DNA of 64,000 nt. It comes from Pseudobutyrivibrio sp. (lineage in GTDB: Bacteria > Bacillota > Clostridia > Lachnospirales > Lachnospiraceae). The position numbers and the translations under genes are program-made. Below the pieces are notes generated by a model, which saw only the letters and a program-made list of their open reading frames with translations, was not told the origin of the DNA and searched no databases. Position 1 is the stretch's first letter; each line of letters opens with the position of its first letter. Location: the NCBI RefSeq assembly GCF_017471675.1, contig NZ_JAFUSK010000039.1:1-64000 (forward strand), written 5' to 3'. Positions 9,460 through 18,241 of the stretch are shown piece by piece.

Positions 9460-9488
9460 TTGAATAATAAACACCCCTCTGATATGAT
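9460..9488 (+). promoter_or_regulatory. Promoter for acetyltransferase-lysozyme pair
   Basis: TTGAAT (9460-9465) and TATGAT (9483-9488) are separated by 17 bp. AGGAGG follows shortly before the ATG at 9518. Confidence 0.6.
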
Positions 9489-9517
9489 TTTTATATATTA
9501 AATGCTAGGAGGATGAT

Positions 9518-10039
9518 ATGAATTACAAGATTAGAGAGGCTGAAACTTCCGACGCTAAAGCAATTCACGATATTTATGGATACTATGTGGCTAATACTTA
9601 TGTCACATTTTCAGAGGTTAATCCTGATGTAGATTCTTATGCAGAAAGTATCGTAAATACGAAGAAGGATTATCCATACATTGTTGCAGTGGATGAAAAT
9701 GATAAGGTGGTAGGCATGGCCTACGGCGGTAGGGTTCGTCATCATGATGCCTACAAATACGCTGTTGAAACTACCATTTATTTAGGACCAGATGTACCTA
9801 AGCATTCTGGAATTGGTAAGCTTTTGTATACAGAGCTTGAAAAAAGGCTTACTAGTATGGGCTACAAATTCATGTATGGTGTTATTACAGATGATAATGA
9901 TGCAAGCATTGCCTTTCACAGGGCTCTTGGATTTGAAGAGGTAGGGCATTTTACAGATATTGGTTACAAATTTGGTAATTGGAAAGGAATAGTGTGGTAC
10001 AGGAAGCAAATTGGTTCTTTAGCTGATATGCCACGATAA
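9518..10039 (+). CDS. GNAT N-acetyltransferase (phosphinothricin acetyltransferase-like)
   Basis: A 173-residue acetyl-CoA-dependent N-acetyltransferase of the Pat/Bar group. Recognition rests on the conserved order: IREAETSDAKAIHDIY at the start, VVGMAYGGRVR near residue 65, the VETTIYLGP strand near 85, the acetyl-CoA loop KHSGIGKLLY near 96, and FHRALGFEEVGHF followed by GYKFGNWKGIVWY near the end. The usual loop RGxGIG has become HSGIG, a mild change. Many members act on free amino acids such as methionine derivatives rather than the herbicide. The stop is four bases before the lysozyme gene, so the two are co-transcribed. Confidence 0.88.
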   Translation: MNYKIREAETSDAKAIHDIYGYYVANTYVTFSEVNPDVDSYAESIVNTKKDYPYIVAVDENDKVVGMAYGGRVRHHDAYKYAVETTIYLGPDVPKHSGIGKLLYTELEKRLTSMGYKFMYGVITDDNDASIAFHRALGFEEVGHFTDIGYKFGNWKGIVWYRKQIGSLADMPR

Positions 10040-10043
10040 TGTT

Positions 10044-11048
10044 ATGAAAAGAGCGTTTAGATATTTTTTGATTTCTATACTATCAATTATTTTTACATTG
10101 ATAGCAGTAGGCATTATTTATATAGTTGCAGATACACACAGCAGAATAAAGGTACAGGATAACAAAGAAACATATTCTTCGGAAGAAGTAGAAGAGCTTG
10201 TAAGTGAAGCTAAGGAGGAGGGACGAAACAGTGTGCTGGATTCCATAAAGGAATCTCTAGAAAACGGAAATGCCATAATTTCTGTACTAAAATCCTTATA
10301 CCCTGAGTACATAGTTGTAGCTGCCAACTCTAAATACAATTTCGTTGAAATCAACAAGGATTTATCGAAGAACAGCTTTGATATAGACAATCTTTCGGAA
10401 GATGAATTAGGACGATATGTATACAAAACAGACGGAGAGTTAAAATCTCGCTTTGGAATAGATGTAAGCTCACATCAGGGAGATATAGACTGGGAAGCTG
10501 TTAAGGCTGAAGGTGTAGAATTTGTATTTGTAAGAGCTATCTACAGAGGCTACGGTACAGGAAAGCTTGTAATAGATGAAAAATGCCTTCAAAATATTGA
10601 AGGAGCCCAGGCGGTAGGCATTGATGTAGGTGTATATGTATTCTCTCAGGCAATTAATCAGGCTGAGGTTTTAGAAGAAGCTTCTACAGTTATTGGCTTA
10701 CTTGATGGCTATACATTACAGCTTCCAATAGTATTTGATGTAGAAAAGGTGGCAGACAGCACAGCTAGAACAAATGCCCTTACAGTACAGGAGCGTACAG
10801 ACCTTACTAAGACATTTCTTGAGGCTGTGAAAAATGCAGGCTATCAGCCAATGTTTTATCACAACACAGAGATGGGAGCTATGCTTTTAGATCTCACCCA
10901 GCTTACAGAATACCCTAAGTGGTTTGCAGGCTACAATCGTGAATTTTACTGGCCATACGAATACAATATTTGGCAGTATTCTGAAACTGGACGGGTAAAT
11001 GGAATTAATGGAAACGTAGACCTGGATATATGGCTGGAAGGCAATTAA
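10044..11048 (+). CDS. GH25 family lysozyme (muramidase), membrane anchored
   Basis: Glycoside hydrolase family 25 enzymes cleave the MurNAc-GlcNAc bond of peptidoglycan. The 334-residue protein has an N-terminal membrane segment (about 7-29), a charged, probably coiled-coil stalk to about 130, and the catalytic barrel from about 138. Family signatures are GIDVSSHQGDIDWEAVK near 139, FVFVRAIYRGYG near 160, the catalytic-acid segment PIVFDVEK near 231 and the C-terminal YNIWQYSETGRVNGI followed by VDLDIW. It is four bases downstream of the acetyltransferase gene. The anchor suggests a role in wall growth or remodelling. Confidence 0.93.
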   Translation: MKRAFRYFLISILSIIFTLIAVGIIYIVADTHSRIKVQDNKETYSSEEVEELVSEAKEEGRNSVLDSIKESLENGNAIISVLKSLYPEYIVVAANSKYNFVEINKDLSKNSFDIDNLSEDELGRYVYKTDGELKSRFGIDVSSHQGDIDWEAVKAEGVEFVFVRAIYRGYGTGKLVIDEKCLQNIEGAQAVGIDVGVYVFSQAINQAEVLEEASTVIGLLDGYTLQLPIVFDVEKVADSTARTNALTVQERTDLTKTFLEAVKNAGYQPMFYHNTEMGAMLLDLTQLTEYPKWFAGYNREFYWPYEYNIWQYSETGRVNGINGNVDLDIWLEGN

Positions 11049-11052
11049 GGAA

Positions 11053-11334
11053 GGGACATCTCCCGAAAGTTTTTGTACATGTGTATTAGATAGACTGTGC
11101 AATATTTCTTATACTTTGAAATGAACTTAGAAAAATAAAAAGCAGGTTTTGTATATATTGGCATGTGCCGCCAGGACGGCGGCACAAGTGCGCAAGCAAC
11201 AGGACGTTGCATCAAGCACGGTGCCTATATATTCAAAACCTGCTTTTTTAATTTTTCTTAGTGAATGTAATAGTAAAAGAAATACTGCACAGTCTATCTA
11301 ATACACATGCTCCCTACGTTTTTGAAGATGTCCC
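11053..11334. repeat. 282-bp imperfect palindrome with two AGGAC-loop hairpins at the tip
   Basis: This fills the 290 bp between two convergent genes. GGGACATC at 11053-11060 is mirrored by GATGTCCC at 11327-11334. A perfect 24-bp arm lies at 11078-11101 and 11286-11309, and further paired stretches include AAAAGCAGGTTTT near 11139. At the centre are two hairpins: GTGCCGCC/GGCGGCAC (11165-11172/11178-11185) and GCAAC/GTTGC (11196-11200/11206-11210). Each has the five-base loop AGGAC. The second is enclosed by GTGC/GCAC. It may end transcription from both sides, or be a MITE-like insertion. No clear target duplication was seen. Confidence 0.85.
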
Positions 11335-11338
11335 GGTG

Positions 11339-12433
11339 CTAGTTGCGTTCTAATAATATGGCGGAGAGGGTGTCGTTGTCGGCGGGATTCATGAAGCAGA
11401 AGCGAATGTAGTTGTCACCTAGGTATGGGAAGGTGGAACAATCGCGAATCATGAGGCCCTTGCGGATAGCTTTGTCGAAAAGGTCGCCGCTGGTTATGCC
11501 TTCTTCTAAAATCTTAAGCAGCATGAAATTGCCATGTGGTTTGTAAGGCTTAAAGCGGTTGCTTTCGGCAAAAAGCTTATATAGTCTGTCACGTTCTGAA
11601 CCGATGAGTGCTCTTGTTTTATCGATGTATTCCTGGTCTGTAAACATAAGAGTTCCTGCGACTACTGCAATGGAATTGATTGTCCATGGGTCCTTACGCT
11701 TATTGATTTCTGAAATCAAATCGGCGTTAGAGCAGATGGCGTAGCCCAGACGCAATCCAGGAGCAGAAAAGAACTTAGAGGTACCACGAAGAATGGCTAT
11801 GTTGCCATAGGTACGTGTTAGACCTACAGCGGAAATCTTTGATACATCCTCAGCAAATTCTACATAAGTTTCATCAACCATAACAAAGATGTGGCAGGCC
11901 ATACATGCATCGAGAATCTTTCGCATGTCATGGGTATCGATGGCTGTGCCGGTAGGGTTGTTAGGATTGCAGATAATGAGAAGGTCAATATCTTCTGTAA
12001 GCTTACTAACAAAATCTGCAGTATCAAGTACAAAGTCGTTTTCTTCCCTTAGAGGGTAGTATATTGTCTTGCCTCCTACTAAAGATATTTCTCTTTCGTA
12101 TTCTGAATAGGTAGGACCTAGGATTAGAGCCTTCTTTGGATGTTCAATCTGAACGAAAAGAGAGATAAGCTCTGTAGAGCCGTTGCCTACGATTACATTT
12201 TCTGTTTCGCAGCCCGCATAGTTTGCAATGCATCCGCGAAGTTCACTGTACTCTCTGTCTGGGTAGGTGGTAATGCAATCTATGTGCTCCTTGATTCCTT
12301 CCTTTAATTTAGGAGATATTCCAAGCGGATTTACGTTAGCAGAAAAGCTAATGATATCTTCCTTTTTTATTCCATATATCTTTTCGATTTTTTCTAAATC
12401 ACTTCCATGAAAATGGTCTTTGTGTTTTATCAT
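11339..12433 (-). CDS. PLP-dependent aminotransferase, HisC/CobD-like
   Basis: A 364-residue fold-type I pyridoxal-phosphate enzyme. It resembles both histidinol-phosphate aminotransferase and threonine-phosphate decarboxylase (CobD). The N-terminal HGSDLE and FSANVNPLGISPKLKE favour the CobD-like side. The PLP-binding lysine lies in RGTSKFFSAPGLRLGY near residue 215; NPNNPTG near 157 and VDETYVEF near 187 are the standard cofactor contacts. No cobalamin or other histidine genes adjoin it (hisHF are 17 kb away), so the role stays open between cobamide side-chain synthesis and histidine synthesis. It is transcribed toward the 282-bp palindrome. Confidence 0.85.
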   Translation of the reverse strand: MIKHKDHFHGSDLEKIEKIYGIKKEDIISFSANVNPLGISPKLKEGIKEHIDCITTYPDREYSELRGCIANYAGCETENVIVGNGSTELISLFVQIEHPKKALILGPTYSEYEREISLVGGKTIYYPLREENDFVLDTADFVSKLTEDIDLLIICNPNNPTGTAIDTHDMRKILDACMACHIFVMVDETYVEFAEDVSKISAVGLTRTYGNIAILRGTSKFFSAPGLRLGYAICSNADLISEINKRKDPWTINSIAVVAGTLMFTDQEYIDKTRALIGSERDRLYKLFAESNRFKPYKPHGNFMLLKILEEGITSGDLFDKAIRKGLMIRDCSTFPYLGDNYIRFCFMNPADNDTLSAILLERN

Positions 12434-12507
12434 AGTTATTCACCTCACAGTTTACATAGTAGCATCAAGTTGAATAATAATCTACAACTTTTTTGTCCCG
12501 TATTCGT

Positions 12508-12535
12508 TTGAAAACACTACATGTTGTGCTATAAT
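12508..12535 (+). promoter_or_regulatory. Promoter of the DUF5717-like locus
   Basis: TTGAAA (12508-12513), 16 bp spacer, and TATAAT (12530-12535) preceded by TGC, an extended -10. The predicted start of transcription (about 12541-12543) coincides with the first in-frame ATG, which argues for translation starting further down, at 12601. Confidence 0.7.
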
Positions 12536-12600
12536 TTGATATGAATATGCTAGGAGTAGTGGGCGAAGCCAACACTTCTATAGTAAATGAGGGAAATGTT

Positions 12601-15600
12601 TTGAGAAAAAGAATCTATCGTATATCGGAAGATAAATTCGATGACGTTAAACCAAATATAGAGTTTGAACATGAGCAGATTGTAGAAAGCTGCTTTGTTT
12701 CTGATGTTTTTAAGGGTGATATTTATTTTAAAAGCACTAATGATGTTAAGATTCGTGGTGTGATTTACTGCGACAATCCTTATGTACAGATAGATGAGCC
12801 TCTTTTTGATAAGGCTAATGTGCATATTACCTATAAGGTGGAGGATTATAATTTCAAAGTAGGAGAAACACTTACTGGAGAATTTGTTATTGTTGCAGTT
12901 GGAATAGAAAAACACCTTCCTTTTACTATCAGCTATGTAAAAAGGCCTCTTGTTTCATCGGAAGGGGAGATAACAAGCCTTGAGGATTATGTTGAGCTTG
13001 CCCAGAATCATTTTACTGAAGCTGTTTCAATTTTTTATTCAGACAGATTTGCAGAGTTTATAAAGACATTAGATAAAAGAACCAGGCTTTTATACAGGGG
13101 CTTTAAGGCTGCACCTATTGCTGCATGCAATGTGGATGAGTTTTTGGTGGCTTGCAACCTAAAGCCTAAGATGACCTTTGATGTAAAGGAGCGAGAGGAC
13201 AGGTATTATGAGGTAGATGAGAATATCCGTGGCGAGATAGAAATTGTTCGTTCTACCTGGGGCTTTATTGATGTTGCAGTTTGCTGTGATGCAGATTTTG
13301 TTTCTATTGAAAAAGAACATATAACTTCTGATTTCTTCCTTGGCTCTATTTTTAATATGAGCTATTACATCCATAAGGATAAGATGCATGAGGGTATAAA
13401 TCTGGCAAAGATTTGCTTTGATTATAGAGATATTCATAAGGAGATTATCATTCTTGCATCTACACATAAGGAGGGAGCAGTTCTAGAATCTGAAAGTCAT
13501 GATAAGGATATGAAGATCCTTAAAGCTTGCAGATTGTACGAGGAATTCAGATTAAGAAGAATTACCACACCTATGTGGTGTCAGGAATCACTTGCCATTG
13601 TGGAAGAGCTTTCAGATGAAAAGAATAATGAGGATAATTTCCTACTTCTTACCAAGGCATTTTTGTATGTTACAAATAATCAAAAGCAGGAAGCTTTATG
13701 GATTATCCAGGATTTAAAGCGCTCTATAGAGGACAAGAGCAGCTGTGAGTGGGCATTTTTACTGTATATCTGTACTCTTATTGAGCGTGAAGAGGATTAT
13801 GTAGATAGATTAACAGAAAATATTGAGACTATTTTCAGGGAACATCCTGATGATGTTAGGATATTCTGGTTCCTTTTGTTCCTTAGAAAGGAATACATAA
13901 AAAACTCTACAGCAAAGCTTAGAGATATAGCTACATGGGTTAATTCAGGGGTGGATTCTCCGCTTTTATATATCGAAGCATACTATATTTTTGTACAGGA
14001 TCCATATCTTATTTCAGGCCTGGATGAATTTACCATTAAGATACTTAACTGGGCTAGAAAAAGAGGGGCTCTTTCTAAGGATATAGCAATCCAAATGGTT
14101 CATATTTTAGAAAATGAGCGAAGCTTTAATCCAAAGGTACTGCCTATTATCGATAGCTGCTATGAGATATATCCTGATTTACAGCTTTTGCTTGCAATTG
14201 TTACATATATTCTTAAGGCAAACTATGTTGAGCCTAAGTTTTTAAAGTGGTTCAAGCTGGCTATTGAGGCTAACTTACATGTGTCAGGTATTTTTGAGGC
14301 ATACATGGATGCAATGCCTACCTATTCAGTAGATAAGTTTCCACAGCTTTTGACCATGTTTTTCAAATACAATAATGATTTGTCCTATGAGAAAAAAGCG
14401 CTTCTTTATGCCAATATCATTCTTCACAGGCAAGAGGATAATAAAACCTATGAACACTATGAAGAGGCAATTGAAAAATTTGCCTTAGAGCAGCTGAGAC
14501 TTGGCAGACTAGATGAGAATCTTGCTGTATGCTACCAACGTCTTATGGAGCTTGGAATATTTGATTCAGAGGTTGCACGTCTTGTTTCAGAGCTTGCATT
14601 TAAGAAAAAGATTGCAGTTATTAATCCTGGCGTAAGAAGAGTATTTTTGTATCAGGATGAATTTAAGGCGCCAAATATTTCCAATGTTTCTGACCATAAG
14701 GCATATATTAATTATGTTGGAAGCAAGGGTGTTATTTTCTTAGAAGATAATAACGGATATTTATTTGTAGATGATGAAGCATATCTTACAGAGGATATTA
14801 TTGATGCTACAGGATATCTTGATAATCTAAAGTCTCTTACGCCTCTTAATATGGCTTATGTGCTTATGGATTTTGAAAAGGGATTTGATTTTAGTGAGCC
14901 TAACAAATCTACTGTAGATGCAGTGAAGCTATTGCTTGAATCTAAACAGATATCCAGTGATTATATAGGGCATCTTTATCCTAAGATTATAGAGCTTTTT
15001 AGATTTAACGAAGAGGAAGCCTATATCGAAAACTTCTTTATGAATGAGGCTGATTTAAAGGGACTTAGCGCAGAGGTTATTGCAGATGTATTAGAGGTAT
15101 TTGTATCTCGTAGCAAATATGATGAAGCATATTATATGCTCAAGCACACTAATGGAACTAAGATAAAGCCAGAGGTTCTTTCTAAGCTTTGCAGATATTT
15201 TATTAACGAAAAGCCTGATGAACCAGAGGATTTCTTAATTCTTCTTTGCAGTAAGCTTGTAAATAAGGGGCTTATACACGGTGATGTTATTCATTATCTT
15301 ATTAAGTATTTTGTTGGTCCTACAGATACTATGCTTCGTATATACGATAATGGCTTGGAACGAGGGGAGGATATCGTCGAGTTTGCAGAACGTATTCTCA
15401 CCCAGGTCTTATACAGAGATTTCCTTTGCGATGGCATAATGGATGTTTTTGAAACATACATTAATAGAAGAAACAATAAGATGATTGTGGAAGCCTTCCT
15501 TACCTATCAGGCTCACAGTTATCTTTCTTTGGGAGTTACAATTCCTGAGGAGATTTTTGCCCATATTTTCAATCGCTTCAAAAAGGGGCTTAATGTAAAT

Positions 15601-16137
15601 GAAAGTATGCGAATAGCTCTTCTTAAATTCCTATGCGAAAGCAAGGATTTAAATGAAGATGAGCTTAACATGCTTGATATGCTTTTGGGTGATGCAATCC
15701 TTAAGAATCAATACTTTGGGTTCTATGTGAGATGTAATGAAAAGCTTAAGATTAAATATCATCTGTATGATAAGCATTTTATTGAGATAAATACTGATAA
15801 GCGCAAGTCTGTGGTTATTACATATTCAATAAATGGCGCCTCACCTAGGGAGGATGACATGATTGAAATGTATGATGGCTTGTATGTTAAGCAGTTTATT
15901 CTATTTTATGGTGACGAGCTTCGTTACGAAATCTACTGTGACGAGCTTTCAGACGAGCCTCTTAAAAGTGAGACTATCGTTATGAGTGAAGAGCCAGATG
16001 TGAAAAATGGCAGATTTGCAATTATGAATAATATTAGCAGGTACAACATGTATGGAGAAACAGGAGAGCTTGCTACAGCTCTAAAAACATACCAGGGCTT
16101 AGATGTTGTTACAAAAGATTTATTTACTATTATATAA
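12601..16137 (+). CDS. Giant DUF5717-like protein (β-rich N-terminus, long helical repeat body)
   Basis: About 1178 residues, no enzyme motif seen. The N-terminal ~300 residues look β-rich, with two similar units containing FKVGETLTGE and YEVDENIRGE; the remainder is helical with repeated tetratricopeptide-like hairpins. I associate it with DUF5717, a family I know from Lachnospiraceae (from memory, unverified). Start choice: TTG at 12601 has GAGGGA six bases upstream and gives LRKRIYRISEDKF. ATG at 12541 has no ribosome binding site and falls on the predicted transcription start, so only a leaderless mRNA would use it. First of four tightly packed genes; the next starts 15 bases later. Probably a large cytoplasmic scaffold, as no signal or membrane segment is seen. 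Confidence 0.8.
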   Translation: MRKRIYRISEDKFDDVKPNIEFEHEQIVESCFVSDVFKGDIYFKSTNDVKIRGVIYCDNPYVQIDEPLFDKANVHITYKVEDYNFKVGETLTGEFVIVAVGIEKHLPFTISYVKRPLVSSEGEITSLEDYVELAQNHFTEAVSIFYSDRFAEFIKTLDKRTRLLYRGFKAAPIAACNVDEFLVACNLKPKMTFDVKEREDRYYEVDENIRGEIEIVRSTWGFIDVAVCCDADFVSIEKEHITSDFFLGSIFNMSYYIHKDKMHEGINLAKICFDYRDIHKEIIILASTHKEGAVLESESHDKDMKILKACRLYEEFRLRRITTPMWCQESLAIVEELSDEKNNEDNFLLLTKAFLYVTNNQKQEALWIIQDLKRSIEDKSSCEWAFLLYICTLIEREEDYVDRLTENIETIFREHPDDVRIFWFLLFLRKEYIKNSTAKLRDIATWVNSGVDSPLLYIEAYYIFVQDPYLISGLDEFTIKILNWARKRGALSKDIAIQMVHILENERSFNPKVLPIIDSCYEIYPDLQLLLAIVTYILKANYVEPKFLKWFKLAIEANLHVSGIFEAYMDAMPTYSVDKFPQLLTMFFKYNNDLSYEKKALLYANIILHRQEDNKTYEHYEEAIEKFALEQLRLGRLDENLAVCYQRLMELGIFDSEVARLVSELAFKKKIAVINPGVRRVFLYQDEFKAPNISNVSDHKAYINYVGSKGVIFLEDNNGYLFVDDEAYLTEDIIDATGYLDNLKSLTPLNMAYVLMDFEKGFDFSEPNKSTVDAVKLLLESKQISSDYIGHLYPKIIELFRFNEEEAYIENFFMNEADLKGLSAEVIADVLEVFVSRSKYDEAYYMLKHTNGTKIKPEVLSKLCRYFINEKPDEPEDFLILLCSKLVNKGLIHGDVIHYLIKYFVGPTDTMLRIYDNGLERGEDIVEFAERILTQVLYRDFLCDGIMDVFETYINRRNNKMIVEAFLTYQAHSYLSLGVTIPEEIFAHIFNRFKKGLNVNESMRIALLKFLCESKDLNEDELNMLDMLLGDAILKNQYFGFYVRCNEKLKIKYHLYDKHFIEINTDKRKSVVITYSINGASPREDDMIEMYDGLYVKQFILFYGDELRYEIYCDELSDEPLKSETIVMSEEPDVKNGRFAIMNNISRYNMYGETGELATALKTYQGLDVVTKDLFTII

Positions 16138-16152
16138 AGGTTAGGAAAAGTT

Positions 16153-17391
16153 ATGAGTGATTCTGGTGCAATTATAGGAATAGATATTAATCCTAGAAGT
16201 ACAGTGCTTAGTATTTACAAATCGAATATGGATGAGCCTACTACTGTAAGCACGGTTCTTGGAGAAGAGAATTACTCAATTCCTACAGTGCTTGCTAAAA
16301 GAAATGGTATGGGCCAGTGGTTTTTTGGAGAAGAGGCTCTGCTTAAAGGTAGGACAAAGGAAGCAATACTTGTTGAGGATTTGTACAATCTTTCCCTTAG
16401 AAATGAGCAGGTTTATGTTGATGGGGATAACTTCTTTGCAAGGGATTTACTGGTGATTTATTTTAATAAGCTTTTTTCTATTCCTGGCATGATGGTTGCC
16501 ATGGGAGATATAGAAAAGCTGGTTATCTGCGTAGAACAGGTAAAGCTAGAGGTTATGGAGCTTATGAATTATGTCACAGGTAAGCTTGGCATTGATTCTA
16601 AGAAGGTAATGCTTATAGATAGAAATGAATGCTTTTATTTCTACGCACTTTCTGGAAAGCCTGAGCTGTTCCTTTATAGCGTGGCTCTATTTGATTACAG
16701 CGGAAGCAATATGATTTCTGTTGTCATGAATAGAAATCAATCCACAAGGCCACAGTTAATCACACTTGATGTGGTTAATCATGGTGACATCACTGAAAAT
16801 AAAGATGAAATGTTTGATTCAATTATTGCAAACACATTTGGTAGCAAGCTGTTTTCATCAGTTTATCTGGTAGGGGATGGCTTTGATGGTGATTGGATGA
16901 AGCTTAGCCTGTCGCGTCTTTGCAAAGGTAGAAAGGTTTTCTTGGGAAAGAATCTATATTCTAAGGGAGCCTGCTATGCAGGTTATGTAAAGGAAGGCAA
17001 GAGGGACTGGCCATTTATATTCATTGGAGATAATGACCTTAAGCTTAATCTTTCACTTAAGATTTTGGATAACAATGTGATGAAGTTTTTGCCTCTTATA
17101 GATGCAGGCCAAAGCTGGTACGATGCTAAGGGGGAATGTGAAGTAATACTTGATGGGGAGCCTGAAATAGAATTTTACGTTCAACGTCCCGAATCAAGAG
17201 AAGCACATACAGACGTGCTGGAGCTTACAGATTTACCAAAGCGAGAGAATCGTACAACAAGACTTAGAATAGAGGCTAGTCCTATTTCAGATGTTGCAGT
17301 ATCTATTATTATTACAGATTTAGGATTTGGTGAAATTTCTCCTGCCTCAGGCAAGAATTGGGAACATACAATATCCTTGAAGGGAGAGTAA
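16153..17391 (+). CDS. Actin/Hsp70-fold ATPase-like protein (DUF5716-like)
   Basis: A 412-residue protein whose layout follows sugar-kinase/Hsp70/actin ATPases. GIDINPRSTVLSIY near residue 9 matches the phosphate-1 loop, VALFDYSGSNMISVV near 177 the phosphate-2 loop and VYLVGDGFDGDW near 236 the adenosine motif. All are diverged (the second lacks the usual GGGT), so ATP hydrolysis is uncertain. Residues about 310-410 look like a separate β-sandwich, comparable in position to an Hsp70 substrate domain. Its stop overlaps the next gene's start (TAATG). The pairing of an ATPase-like protein with a giant TPR-like partner suggests a chaperone or scaffold machine; that is inference. Confidence 0.75.
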   Translation: MSDSGAIIGIDINPRSTVLSIYKSNMDEPTTVSTVLGEENYSIPTVLAKRNGMGQWFFGEEALLKGRTKEAILVEDLYNLSLRNEQVYVDGDNFFARDLLVIYFNKLFSIPGMMVAMGDIEKLVICVEQVKLEVMELMNYVTGKLGIDSKKVMLIDRNECFYFYALSGKPELFLYSVALFDYSGSNMISVVMNRNQSTRPQLITLDVVNHGDITENKDEMFDSIIANTFGSKLFSSVYLVGDGFDGDWMKLSLSRLCKGRKVFLGKNLYSKGACYAGYVKEGKRDWPFIFIGDNDLKLNLSLKILDNNVMKFLPLIDAGQSWYDAKGECEVILDGEPEIEFYVQRPESREAHTDVLELTDLPKRENRTTRLRIEASPISDVAVSIIITDLGFGEISPASGKNWEHTISLKGE

Positions 17392-18221
17392 TGAGTACTT
17401 TAATCTATTGTAAAACTCCAATAGCGGCTACTCCGTATTATATTGAGGAAGTCTCTCTTAATGTGTATTCATTGGAGGAGCTTAGCTATTTTATATTAAA
17501 TAATGTATATCTTTTATCTAGCAAGTTTATGAGTACAGAACTTTGCAATTGGATTGGCAGAGAGCTTAAGCTACCTAACCTGTCTAAGGAATTGCATCAA
17601 ATGGTGCAGAATAATTCGCCTTTGCATATTTTTGTAGGTCATATTCTTAGTGCTAATGGTTTTGCATCTAACAAAGAAATTAAGGACGCCCTTGCTATAA
17701 TATCTACCTTTGAGAACAAATCAGAGGCTGAAAGAAGAAAGCTTAGGGCTGACAGGCTTATGGCTGGTGGCAAGCTTGTAGATGCTATTTATGAATACGA
17801 AACCCTTCTTTCAGAAGAGGTATCAAGCACAATGCCAAGGACAGTTGAAGGTGATGTTTATCACAATCTTGGATGTGCCTTTGCCAAGCTATTCTTTTTT
17901 GAAGAAGCCTGTCGCTCCTTTGATGAAGGGTACAAGCGCAATCAAAAGAAGCAGACATTATATCAATTACTTTATTCAGCCAGATGTGCTAAGGATAAGG
18001 CAGCATTTGATGAATATGTTAACAAATATCAGGTACCAAGAGCTGATGTGGAAGAGGTATTGCAGATTGTTAGCAGGGCTACAGTAAAGGATGATATTGT
18101 AGGCTTTGACAGCTCAATAAATGACATGCTTTATGGTGGCAATGGACAAGAAGTCAGTGAGACTATAAATAATGTAATTCAAAATTGGAAAAATGAATAT
18201 ATAAGACTTTGTAGAATATAA
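17391..18221 (+). CDS. TPR-containing protein of the DUF5717-like locus
   Basis: A 276-residue protein starting at ATG 17391, which overlaps the upstream stop by one base; AAGGGAG is properly placed before it. Residues about 120-200 form tetratricopeptide-like helices (DRLMAGGKLVDAIYEYETLL, then GCAFAKLFFFEEACRSFDEGY), a protein-binding fold. The N-terminal part has the conserved-looking CKTPIAATPYYIEEV. No signal peptide or membrane segment. Position and coupling say it works with the ATPase-like protein; specific function unknown. Confidence 0.75.
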   Translation: MSTLIYCKTPIAATPYYIEEVSLNVYSLEELSYFILNNVYLLSSKFMSTELCNWIGRELKLPNLSKELHQMVQNNSPLHIFVGHILSANGFASNKEIKDALAIISTFENKSEAERRKLRADRLMAGGKLVDAIYEYETLLSEEVSSTMPRTVEGDVYHNLGCAFAKLFFFEEACRSFDEGYKRNQKKQTLYQLLYSARCAKDKAAFDEYVNKYQVPRADVEEVLQIVSRATVKDDIVGFDSSINDMLYGGNGQEVSETINNVIQNWKNEYIRLCRI

Positions 18222-18241
18222 TCATAAATGGGGAGAAGTAT

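Noticed and set aside
9518..10039. Herbicide or antibiotic resistance gene (phosphinothricin acetyltransferase)
   Set aside because: The family resemblance is clear, but chromosomal members usually act on amino-acid-like substrates, and nothing nearby suggests resistance or transfer.
11053..11334. Insertion sequence between lysozyme and aminotransferase genes
   Set aside because: There is no transposase reading frame and no clear target-site duplication; the region is a palindrome only.
12541..12600. ATG 12541 as the start of the DUF5717-like gene
   Set aside because: It has no ribosome binding site and lies at the predicted transcription start; TTG 12601 has a well-spaced GAGGGA. A leaderless start is not excluded.
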